The notes beneath the pieces are model-generated. The model was not told the DNA's origin. It saw only the letters and a program-made list of their open reading frames with translations, and did not search any database. A stretch of 44,751 nucleotides of DNA from Vicinamibacterales bacterium (lineage in GTDB: Bacteria > Acidobacteriota > Vicinamibacteria > Vicinamibacterales > Fen-181), in assembly GCA_036504215.1 (NCBI GenBank), contig DASXVO010000019.1, positions 1 to 44,751 of the forward strand. The letters are read 5' to 3'. A program made the position numbers and the translations under genes. Shown here piece by piece: positions 17,701 to 23,442 of this stretch; within the stretch, counting starts at the first letter, position 1, and the number at the start of each line of letters is the position of its first letter.

Positions 17701-17887
17701 CGCGGGTGCCGGTGTTGGTGGCGGTCACGGTCACGCCCGGCAGCACGCCGCCAGTCTGGTCGGTGACCGTGCCCTGGATGGTTGCCAGCTGCAGCTGGGC
17801 GACGGCCGGCACCGCGAGCGCGAGCAGGCAGAACAGGATGAGGGGGACGGCGGCTGCGATTCGCCGGCGGTAGAACCGGTTCTTCAT
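14726..17887 (-). CDS. Oar-like TonB-dependent outer-membrane receptor
   Basis: Predicted 1053-residue outer-membrane transporter. After a signal peptide ending at PAVAQ come a carboxypeptidase-regulatory-like domain (about 38-115, IQGTVTDQTGGVLPGVTVTATN) and a plug domain (about 125-240, with ITVTGEAPMVQTE and LPLVGRNVMALAALQPG). A long beta-barrel follows, ending in Phe (IQLGAKLSF). This design is typical of Acidobacteriota, where such proteins are thought to import glycans and other large substrates using TonB energy. No SusD partner is nearby. It is the first gene of the unit that continues to the two secreted glycosidase-type proteins, and it lies under the promoter and double operator at 17951-18033. 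The start has a GGAGG ribosome site. Confidence 0.93.
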   Translation of the reverse strand: MKNRFYRRRIAAAVPLILFCLLALAVPAVAQLQLATIQGTVTDQTGGVLPGVTVTATNTGTRVARSTVTNERGVYRLPSIEPGVYDVTVELQGFGKLSRPKVDIEVGATLGLNFTLQPGAIAETITVTGEAPMVQTEIASVSAVVERKQLEALPLVGRNVMALAALQPGINGIPGSTDFLSAEQGLGITASGQRGSGNNAMVDGMSINGTPWGGTVLVVPNAEAVQEFQVISNNQSAEYGRNSGAAVSIVTRGGTNRFSGSLFEFHRDQSLRARGMFETKKPDFKRNDFGGSFGGPVKRDRTFFFGSFEGVREVSGSGSLVTVETEAFVNYVTSTRPNSIAAKLLSTYRPPSYPTTGLTDLGSPAKGANVYSKTLDGIPDVGQINYNSRNNRTGNQFNVRIDHVMNGGNDRIRGTYYSSGIETWTNYVRSAFNHPYPVANQLFTLGYTKVLSNTILNEVGFGFVRMHGETGDPTPETPTISISAIGGIPGFGVDFWHPIYYTQNNFEFKDTLTMTRGSHSLRMGGQFSWGADDSEMHHWQRPNYSFQSIFDFADDEPFTETRAVDPATGKTIFATSHYRTKEFSGFIQDNWKVRPNLTLNVGLRYDNFGNPTKSPGQFNAISIGSGSTRQEQIATAKAVAADRLYNTDWNNVAPRFGFAWDPTTTGRMVVRGGWGISYNRINNTVWSDEKFNPPQFAQATAGVQNGTPIVYTLGPNYPDNPALGRGVDANGGIKGARVALRVIDPATTTPYSYNWFAGIQREMPWKLVLDVNYIGSAGRNLMSTDGPGGEDYNRFAGDMLDGVRNRLNPSFASVGLAESRIDSKYNGLALGLKRRLDHGLSFQFAYTFGKTYDTPASATEVTQPQLDYGYADYDIRHKIAANILWQIPFNSAHKAMNAVFGGWQINTITFWQSGAPFNVTCPSTYPTCDFNADGVTGDRINGPTSDLNLGSKTQDDWLTGAFKLSGFSFPSQGTLGNLERNSLRGPSYFNTDVSLIKSVSIRRTVLQVRIEAFNAFNQVNLNNPSTSTTSTTFGRVTSTRSMRVIQLGAKLSF

Positions 17888-17950
17888 GACACTCCTCCAT
17901 CAACGAGGCCGGCCGGGGCGACCCGGCTGGTACCGGGCCGTCGTTCGGAC

Positions 17951-17962
17951 GTAAACGTTCAC
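17951..17962. promoter_or_regulatory. LacI-type operator, distal copy
   Basis: GTAAACGTTCAC is a 12-bp near-palindrome around a central CG (one mismatch), matching the core of the second site at 17981-17996. Its centre is 32 bp from the centre of that site, close to three helical turns, which would suit two repressor dimers on one face of the DNA. It lies in the predicted leader of the receptor gene. Confidence 0.65.
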
Positions 17963-17980
17963 GATTGGGGCCACGGCTTA

Positions 17981-17996
17981 CCGTGAACGTTCACGG
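17981..17996. promoter_or_regulatory. LacI-type operator, proximal copy
   Basis: CCGTGAACGTTCACGG is a perfect 16-bp palindrome around CG, the symmetry expected for LacI/GalR-family proteins. It is centred about 10 bases after the predicted transcription start of the TonB receptor gene, the classical position for blocking initiation. The regulator encoded at 18237-19367 is the obvious candidate to bind it. Confidence 0.8.
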
Positions 17997-18004
17997 TGGG
18001 CCGT

Positions 18005-18033
18005 AGCTTAGGCAAAGACGGAGTCCCTGTCAA
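18005..18033 (-). promoter_or_regulatory. Sigma-70-type promoter of the TonB receptor gene
   Basis: On the minus strand a perfect TTGACA (18033-18028), a 17-bp spacer and TAAGCT (18010-18005) form the best housekeeping-type promoter in the window. The start of transcription should be near 17998, giving a leader of about 110 nt that carries both operators. Confidence 0.72.
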
Positions 18034-18065
18034 CCGGATGCTCACCGGATGCTCACCGAATGCTC
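18033..18065. repeat. Three tandem 11-bp repeats at the -35 region
   Basis: Units ACCGGATGCTC, ACCGGATGCTC and ACCGAATGCTC follow one another without gaps. The first base of the array is also part of the receptor promoter -35 element. The 11-bp period is close to one DNA turn, so an activator could bind along one face. Confidence 0.85.
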
Positions 18066-18100
18066 GAACGCGTGTTCGAACGCGTGCCCGAACACGCCAA
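18065..18100. repeat. Three tandem 12-bp repeats upstream of the receptor promoter
   Basis: Units CGAACGCGTGTT, CGAACGCGTGCC and the decayed CGAACACGCCAA continue directly from the 11-bp array. The junction of the first two forms TTCGAA with flanking GCGTG. It lies between the lacI-type gene stop and the receptor promoter. It may be a regulator-binding array or a simple slippage repeat. The remaining bases up to 18236 show nothing else I recognise. Confidence 0.75.
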
Positions 18101-18236
18101 GCGCTGCTCTGCGTCGCGGTCGTTGCACACGGGCGCTCGACCGGACCCATCGGCACGCTCGACGATGACGCGCGGTTGGCCGCGCCGGAGACGGCCGTCA
18201 TGGAGCAGTTCGGCATGCTGCGCAGGCCGGCAAGTG

Positions 18237-19367
18237 TCAGCGTGGGCGAGGAGCCCGGGGCGACTCCAGATCGGGCGGGCGGGTTTCGAGGTCATCCCGG
18301 TCGGGACGCAGCCGGTCGAGCACCAGGTCGAGATTGCTCCGCATGACCACGTGCGGCACCACCATCAGCCGCGGCGGCGGAACGGTGCCGTCGAGCAGGA
18401 ATTGGTAGAGCGCCTGCACCGCGAGGCGGCCCTGCGTGATCGGCCGCTGGTACACCGTGGCTGCCACCACGCCCTGGCGGATCCACGGCACGAGGTCCGG
18501 AAACAGGTCCGTCGTCACGACCGTCAACGATTCCGCGCGCCCATCCTGTCTGATCGCTTCCAACACCGGCAGCGAGTTCACCGTGCTGACGTAGATCCCC
18601 CGCAAGTCGTCGCGGGCCCTCAACAGGCTGACCGCCTGCCGATACCCCGCGCTCTCGTCGTCGTGTGCCTCGACGATCGACGCCATGGAGAACCGGGGGC
18701 CAGCCACCGCGAGGCTCGACTCGAATCCGCGGAGCTTGTCGGCGTGGTCCTGCGTCCCCAGCCACCCCGTGAAGAAGGCGACCGGACCTCCGCCAGGCAG
18801 GAAGCGCGCGAGGAGTTCGCCGGCCACAGCCCCCACGGTGAATGGGTCGGCGGACACCGACGTGAGTCGCTCGGTGCCCGGCGCGTCGGTGACGACGCAC
18901 ACGACCGGCACCTTCTTCCGGGCGGCGCGTTCGATCCACGGCTCGAGCGCGAGCGGGTCTCCCGGGGCAACGACCAGTCCGTGGACGCCGGCCTCGAGTG
19001 CCTCACGGAACGACTCGACGTCGCCGTGGCCGAGCCGCGCGTGGTCTCGGAACTCCACCTGGAGCGTCGGCTGGAGGAGTGCCGCCGCCTGGCGGACGCC
19101 GTCGCGGACCGGGTCCCAGAACAGCGCCAGCTCGCGCGGCAGATGGACCGAGATGCGGAGGGCCGTCCCCGCCTGCAGGCGGCGGGCAGCGAGGTTGGGG
19201 CGGTAGCCGAGCGCCGTGGCGGCTTCGAGCACCCGCGCCCGCGTCCCGGGGTTCACGCCAAGCTTGTCGTGCAGCGCGCGGTCCACGGTGCCAATCGACA
19301 CGCCGAGCGCACGGGCAATATCCTTGATGCCAACCGGCCGTCCTGGAGTATTCGGTCGCGCCTTCAC
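18237..19367 (-). CDS. LacI-family transcriptional regulator
   Basis: Predicted 376-residue DNA-binding regulator. The helix-turn-helix is near the N-terminus (VGIKDIARALGVSIGTVDRALHDK, about residues 11-34), followed by the hinge helix pattern (LGYRPNLAARRLQAG) and a periplasmic-binding-protein-like sensor domain (LVVAPGDP, VVCVVTDAP, IYVSTVNSLPVLEA, VVTTDLFPDLVPWI). It should sense a sugar released from the imported glycan and control the receptor and glycosidase genes. Start choice: GTG at 19367 has AAAGG seven bases upstream. An ATG at 19487 adds 40 Arg/Ala-rich residues and overlaps a TACAAT -10-like hexamer (19491-19486), so I reject it. The IGTVDRAL recognition helix is typical of the subgroup with ribose-type sensor domains. 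Confidence 0.9.
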   Translation of the reverse strand: MKARPNTPGRPVGIKDIARALGVSIGTVDRALHDKLGVNPGTRARVLEAATALGYRPNLAARRLQAGTALRISVHLPRELALFWDPVRDGVRQAAALLQPTLQVEFRDHARLGHGDVESFREALEAGVHGLVVAPGDPLALEPWIERAARKKVPVVCVVTDAPGTERLTSVSADPFTVGAVAGELLARFLPGGGPVAFFTGWLGTQDHADKLRGFESSLAVAGPRFSMASIVEAHDDESAGYRQAVSLLRARDDLRGIYVSTVNSLPVLEAIRQDGRAESLTVVTTDLFPDLVPWIRQGVVAATVYQRPITQGRLAVQALYQFLLDGTVPPPRLMVVPHVVMRSNLDLVLDRLRPDRDDLETRPPDLESPRAPRPR

Positions 19368-19745
19368 TCTCACACCTTTCGCGGCGTTCGCACGTGGTCC
19401 AGGCTTCCGGCCTGCGCCAGCCGCGGGCGGGGCAACGGCGGCTCGCGCGCGAAATCCCGCGCGGCGGCCGCCACGAAGCGACCCCATTGTAACCGCCGTT
19501 GAGCCACGACCGCCGTGGCGTTCTCGGCGACGATCGCCGGTCAGTGGGCGCAGCGGGTACAACCAGGAAGCCTGCAAGGACACGATAGGCCAGAGCGGCG
19601 ACGGCTGTGCTTGACCCGGCGCGACGGCGGGCACTACGCTGAAACTGGCTTCCGAATTGTCAGCCTGAGTTCTCTCGCCGCGGCCATCGGCGCGACTGCC
19701 CGGCACGCGCGGCTCGGACCTCACGCTGCGCTGAGAGTGTGAATT
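19368..19745. promoter_or_regulatory. Divergent intergenic region between lacI-type and ntrC-type genes
   Basis: No gene is credible here. On the minus strand TACAAT at 19491-19486 could be the -10 of the LacI-type gene, without a clear -35. On the plus strand TTGACC (19611-19616) and TACGCT (19635-19640) with an 18-bp spacer could drive the NtrC-like gene. Short frames in both directions have no ribosome sites or recognisable domains. Confidence 0.35.
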
Positions 19746-21140
19746 GTGCCCCCCGAGCCCTCTTCCGCGCGTGAACTGTTGGTCTGCACGGCCGATCGGT
19801 CACGTGGCGACGCGCTTCTGGCGTTGCTGGCGCGCCATGGGCTGATCGGTCGCGTCGCTCCCACCGAGCCGCAGGCGCTCGACTGTCTCGATCGCAACCC
19901 CAGGCTGGCGCTGCTCATCGTCGATACGGACGTGCAGCACCCCGACGGTGCCTCGCTGTTGCTCGCGGCCCGCCAGGTCCGGTCCGACGTCGGCGTCATC
20001 ATCCTCAGCGACACCCCGTCCATCCGGGCGGCGACAGAAGCCATTCGACGCGGGGCGGAGGACTTCGTCCCATTCCCGTGCTCGGACGACGCGTTGATGG
20101 GATCGATTACACGCGCGTTGGGCGCCTCGACCCAGGGCGCGCCCGCCGGCTTGCCCATTTCGCGCACCACCGACGACGATCAACTGGCGGCGCTGTCGAG
20201 CCTGGCGCCAGCCATGACGCGGCCGCTCGAACTGGCTCGGGCGGCGATGCGAAGCGACACTCCGGTCCTCATCGTCGGGGAGACGGGCACGGGCAAGGAG
20301 AGATTGGCCAGGGCGATCCATGCCAGCAGTCCGAGAGCTGCGCGGGCGTTCGTCCCGGTCAACTGCACGGCGCTGCCGGCGGATCTGCTCGAGAGTGAAC
20401 TCTTCGGACACCGTCGCGGCGCATTCACCGGAGCCGTGAGCGATCATCGCGGGCTCTTCCTCGCCGCCAACCGCGGGACCATCTTTCTCGACGAGATCGC
20501 GGATCTGCCGCGCGCTGCGCAGCCCAAGCTGCTACGTGTCCTGCAGGACGGCGAGATTCGGCCCGTGGGCGGCCTCGACCGGGTGAGAGTCGATGCACGC
20601 ATCATCGCGGCAACGAACCGAACCATCCGCGAAATGCACGACGGCGCGATGCGGGACGATCTCTTCTACCGGCTCACGATCCTGGTGATCGAGCTTCCCC
20701 CGCTTCGACTCCGGCGCGAGGATCTGCCGGAGCTCGTGCCGCGCCTGCTGGCCAGGTTCCAGTCGAACGCTCGCCGCTGCAGCATCACCCACGAGGCGCT
20801 CGACCTGATCCGCGAATTGCCGTTCCCGGGGAACATCCGCCAACTGGAGAACCTGCTGCAGGCGGGCGTGGCCCTGTTGCCCACGCACCGCGACACGCTG
20901 ACGAGACACGACATCGCGCAACTCGTGACGCCCGACCACCGGACACCTGACGTGGCATTCGATTTCCACCCGGAAGCGCTTCGATTGTCCACGCTCGAGC
21001 AGCGGGCGATCGGCGCCGCGCTCAATCGATCCGGGGGCAACAAGACGCGCGCCGCCGAGTTGCTCGGCATCTCGCGCGATACCCTTTATCGGAAGCTGAA
21101 GGAGTTCGCCGACGAGCCGGAACTGCGTCCGACATTCTGA
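19746..21140 (+). CDS. NtrC-family sigma-54-dependent activator with degenerate receiver
   Basis: Predicted 464-residue enhancer-binding protein. Residues 10-130 form a receiver-like domain. About 150-370 is the AAA+ domain with Walker A GETGTGKE, the sigma-54 contact loop GAFTGA (225-230), Walker B GTIFLDEI and the FYRL sensor region. The C-terminus has a Fis-type helix-turn-helix (NKTRAAELLGISRDTLYRKL). The receiver is unusual: D60 is at the phosphorylation position, but the acidic pair is T15-A16 and the invariant Lys is F110. It may therefore not be controlled by ordinary phosphorylation. No kinase gene is adjacent. The ATPase and DNA-binding parts look functional. A candidate sigma-54 promoter 130 bp downstream suggests that the following redox operon is its target. 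The start is a GTG with a GAGAG-like ribosome site. Confidence 0.92.
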   Translation: MPPEPSSARELLVCTADRSRGDALLALLARHGLIGRVAPTEPQALDCLDRNPRLALLIVDTDVQHPDGASLLLAARQVRSDVGVIILSDTPSIRAATEAIRRGAEDFVPFPCSDDALMGSITRALGASTQGAPAGLPISRTTDDDQLAALSSLAPAMTRPLELARAAMRSDTPVLIVGETGTGKERLARAIHASSPRAARAFVPVNCTALPADLLESELFGHRRGAFTGAVSDHRGLFLAANRGTIFLDEIADLPRAAQPKLLRVLQDGEIRPVGGLDRVRVDARIIAATNRTIREMHDGAMRDDLFYRLTILVIELPPLRLRREDLPELVPRLLARFQSNARRCSITHEALDLIRELPFPGNIRQLENLLQAGVALLPTHRDTLTRHDIAQLVTPDHRTPDVAFDFHPEALRLSTLEQRAIGAALNRSGGNKTRAAELLGISRDTLYRKLKEFADEPELRPTF

Positions 21141-21174
21141 CGACTCCGCCGTAGTACGCCCGATTCTCTGACAG

Positions 21175-21193
21175 TGCGCCGTGTTGCGCCGTG
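21175..21193 (+). promoter_or_regulatory. Direct repeat, candidate enhancer site
   Basis: TGCGCCGTG occurs at 21175-21183 and again at 21185-21193, a 10-bp period. It lies about 100-120 bases upstream of the start predicted for the sigma-54 promoter, where NtrC-type activators usually bind. It is a direct repeat, whereas many such sites are inverted repeats, so the call is tentative. Confidence 0.35.
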
Positions 21194-21270
21194 GCGCCGA
21201 CCGCGCATCAGCAGGCCGAAAGGCCCATCAACACGACATCCCCACCTCGAGAGTTCGCGTCACGGGCGCC

Positions 21271-21285
21271 CGGCCCGGGCCTTGC
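21271..21285 (+). promoter_or_regulatory. Candidate sigma-54 (-24/-12) promoter of the redox operon
   Basis: CGGCCCGGGCCTTGC matches the sigma-54 pattern TGGCACG-N4-TTGC at 9 of 11 defined positions, with the key GG (21272-21273) and GC (21284-21285) separated by exactly 10 bases. Transcription would start near 21297, giving a leader of about 34 nt before the ATG at 21331. The adjacent upstream gene encodes a sigma-54 activator, which raises the likelihood. Confidence 0.6.
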
Positions 21286-21304
21286 GTAATGAGATCACTA
21301 CGCA
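21283..21304. promoter_or_regulatory. Near-perfect dyad overlapping the -12 element and start site
   Basis: Arms TGCGTA and TACGCA enclose ATGAGATCAC, within which TGA and TCA are again symmetric; 18 of 22 positions pair. It covers the GC of the -12 element and the predicted start, so a dimeric protein bound here would block the promoter. It could also fold in the 5' end of the transcript. Confidence 0.5.
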
Positions 21305-21330
21305 CAGACCAACTCCAAGGAGTGTCCGGC

Positions 21331-22746
21331 ATGGCTGAGCCCTCACCGCGCCGCGTGGCTGTCTCGATGTCAGTCGGCTGGCTGATTGTCCTGCTCATCG
21401 GGCTCGGCGCGACAGACGCCAGCGCGATTCCGGCGTTCGCGCGGAAGTACCAAACGAGCTGTCAGACCTGCCACGTCGTCTTCCCGAAGTTGAACGCCTT
21501 CGGGGAAGCGTTTCGATTGGCGGGCTACCGGATGCCGAAGGAAACCGAGGAGATGATCAAGGAGAAGCCGGTCAGCCTCGGATCGCCGGCGTACAAGCGG
21601 CTCTGGCCCAAGGCGGTCTGGCCGGGAGAAATCTCGAGCGCGGTCCCGCTGGCGGTCAACTTCAAGTTCGCCGACGTGAATACCTCCACGCTGAACGCGG
21701 ATGGCACGGTCACCAAAGTCTGGAACGACTTCCAGTTCCCGCAGGAGGCGAACATCTTTGCGGCCGGCACGCTCGGAGAGCACGTGTCGTACCTGGGAGA
21801 ATTGAGCTTCTCCCAGAATCCGGACGACTCCGTCTCCGTGTCGATCGAGCACGCCAACATCGCCTTCGACTCGCCGTTCGGTCCCGAGAACATGTTCCAC
21901 TTCAAGGTCGGCAAGTTCACGCCCAACCTGGTGGACGGGTTCCAGGAAATGTGGATCTCGACCGATGCGGGGATCGACACGGCGTTCGCGTACAACCCCA
22001 TCGGGCTCCACGGGGGCACCGGGCTCGTCGAGGGCATCAGCCCCGAGCCCATCGGCCTGCCGAAGCTGATCCGGGGGATCGAGGGGTATGGAATCGTCAA
22101 CCACCGGATCCTGTACGTGGCCGGCATTGCCAACGGGATCTCGCCGGGCCCGAACGGACGGTTCGACGGCAACAACGCGAAGGACTACTACGCGCGGGTC
22201 GACTACAAGTTCGGCGGCATGGGGCTCGACGGCGACATGGGCGGCCGCGAGGCGCCGGCCGAGAACTGGCGCGACGACTCGCTGCGAGTCGGCGCCTTCG
22301 TCTACCGCGGCGACGGATCGGACATCAACTACTCGCTGACGACCGACGCGCAGACGCCGGTCAACATGCAGGACGTCAACTTCCTGCGGACCGGCCTGTA
22401 TGCGAGCGTCTACTGGCGCGACCTGAACGTCTACACCGCGTACGTCCACGGCACCGACACGCTGCGGACGTTCGATCCGGCGAACCGCGCCCAACTCGAC
22501 GAGATCTCGCCCTCGTATCACTCCTGGTTCGCGCAGGCCGATTACGTCTTCTACCCCTGGCTCCACGGGGCATTTCGCTACGAACTCCTGAGGCCGGGCG
22601 ATCCCGACGCGCCGAGCGTGCGACTGGTGGTGGCCAATGCCAGTGCGCTCATTCGAGCCAACGTCAAGGCGATCGTCGAGTATCAACGCGACCTCGAGAC
22701 CGGCGAGAACCACTCGTTCAACATCGTCGTCCGCTTCGCGTTCTGA
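21331..22746 (+). CDS. Exported barrel-like protein with N-terminal heme c
   Basis: Predicted 471-residue exported protein. A hydrophobic signal (VGWLIVLLIGLGATDASA) is followed at once by FARKYQTSCQTCHVVFPKLNAFGEAFR, holding a single CXXCH (C44-H48). The remaining 400 or so residues have no further heme motif. They show alternating polar and aromatic strands and end in Phe (HSFNIVVRFAF), as in outer-membrane beta-barrels. Proteins with this IPAFARKY..SCQTCH start are familiar to me from other bacteria as poorly characterised cytochromes. I infer an outer-membrane porin-like protein with a heme plug that could pass electrons or a redox substrate across the outer membrane. The ATG at 21331 has an AAGGAG site; 50 upstream codons are in frame but cross the sigma-54 promoter. 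It is the first gene of the redox operon. Confidence 0.78.
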   Translation: MAEPSPRRVAVSMSVGWLIVLLIGLGATDASAIPAFARKYQTSCQTCHVVFPKLNAFGEAFRLAGYRMPKETEEMIKEKPVSLGSPAYKRLWPKAVWPGEISSAVPLAVNFKFADVNTSTLNADGTVTKVWNDFQFPQEANIFAAGTLGEHVSYLGELSFSQNPDDSVSVSIEHANIAFDSPFGPENMFHFKVGKFTPNLVDGFQEMWISTDAGIDTAFAYNPIGLHGGTGLVEGISPEPIGLPKLIRGIEGYGIVNHRILYVAGIANGISPGPNGRFDGNNAKDYYARVDYKFGGMGLDGDMGGREAPAENWRDDSLRVGAFVYRGDGSDINYSLTTDAQTPVNMQDVNFLRTGLYASVYWRDLNVYTAYVHGTDTLRTFDPANRAQLDEISPSYHSWFAQADYVFYPWLHGAFRYELLRPGDPDAPSVRLVVANASALIRANVKAIVEYQRDLETGENHSFNIVVRFAF

Positions 22747-22804
22747 GAGACGCGACCGGCAGCACACCGACGCCCGGAACCACGCGACACCACGGGAGAC
22801 TCGC

Positions 22805-23422
22805 ATGACCTGCCACCGCCGATTGATCGTCTTCGTCATCGCCGTCGCGATCGGCCTGGTTGTCGCGCTTCCAGGCGCGCACGCCGCCGGGCCCGCAATC
22901 ACGGGAACCGTGAAGGCCACAGGACTCTCGTCGAATGCCGACGCCGTCGTGTTCGTCGTGCAGGCGCCCGGCACCTTCAAGCCGCCCGCCGAGCCGATGA
23001 CCATGGATCAGAAGCAGTTCCAGTTCATCCCGCACGTGATGCCCGTCGTGCTCGGCACGGTCGTCAAGTTCCTCAACAGCGATCCCACGCCGCACAACGT
23101 GTTCTCGCCGGACTTCGAGAAGTACAACCTGGGCACGTGGCCTCAAGGTCAGACCAAGGACCGCCCGTTCGCGGCGTGCGCGAAGTTCCCCTGCGTCTAC
23201 ACCCAACTGTGCCGCGTGCACCCGGAGATGGAGGGGTTCGTCGTCGTCGTGCAGAACCCGTACTTCGGCGTCACCGACAAGGCCGGCCATTTCGCGATCG
23301 ACGGCGTTCCACCGGGCAGTTACACGCTGGCCGTGTGGCATCCGAAGCTCAAGGCGCAGCCCAAGCCGGTGATTGTCGAGGCGGGAAAGCCCGCGACCGT
23401 GGACTTCGTGCTCGCCCGGTGA
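22805..23422 (+). CDS. Exported cupredoxin with carboxypeptidase-regulatory-like tail
   Basis: Predicted 205-residue exported blue-copper-type protein. After a signal peptide ending at AHAA, a plastocyanin-like domain holds the likely type 1 copper ligands H97 (TPHNVFSPD), C136, H139 and M142 (LCRVHPEM). A short domain at about 155-205 (VTDKAGHFAIDGVPPGSYTLAVWHPKL) resembles carboxypeptidase-regulatory-like or MauL-type modules. Such proteins act as small periplasmic electron carriers or copper-binding accessory factors. In this operon a carrier between the bc complex and the barrel-cytochrome is the simplest reading. The gene starts 58 bp after the previous stop, with a GGGAGA ribosome site, and ends 20 bp before the flavoprotein gene. 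Confidence 0.85.
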   Translation: MTCHRRLIVFVIAVAIGLVVALPGAHAAGPAITGTVKATGLSSNADAVVFVVQAPGTFKPPAEPMTMDQKQFQFIPHVMPVVLGTVVKFLNSDPTPHNVFSPDFEKYNLGTWPQGQTKDRPFAACAKFPCVYTQLCRVHPEMEGFVVVVQNPYFGVTDKAGHFAIDGVPPGSYTLAVWHPKLKAQPKPVIVEAGKPATVDFVLAR

Positions 23423-23442
23423 CGCGTGACGGAGGCAGACGC

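Noticed and set aside
15209-17986. 925-codon open frame on the plus strand opposite the TonB receptor
   Set aside because: Antisense shadow without domains; it also runs across the receptor promoter and operators.
19368-19487. N-terminal extension of the LacI regulator to the ATG at 19487
   Set aside because: The added residues are Arg/Ala-rich with no homology, while the GTG at 19367 has an ideal ribosome site just before the helix-turn-helix.
21181-21330. Upstream extension of the barrel-cytochrome gene
   Set aside because: It would bury the signal peptide and overlap the sigma-54 promoter; the ATG at 21331 has AAGGAG.
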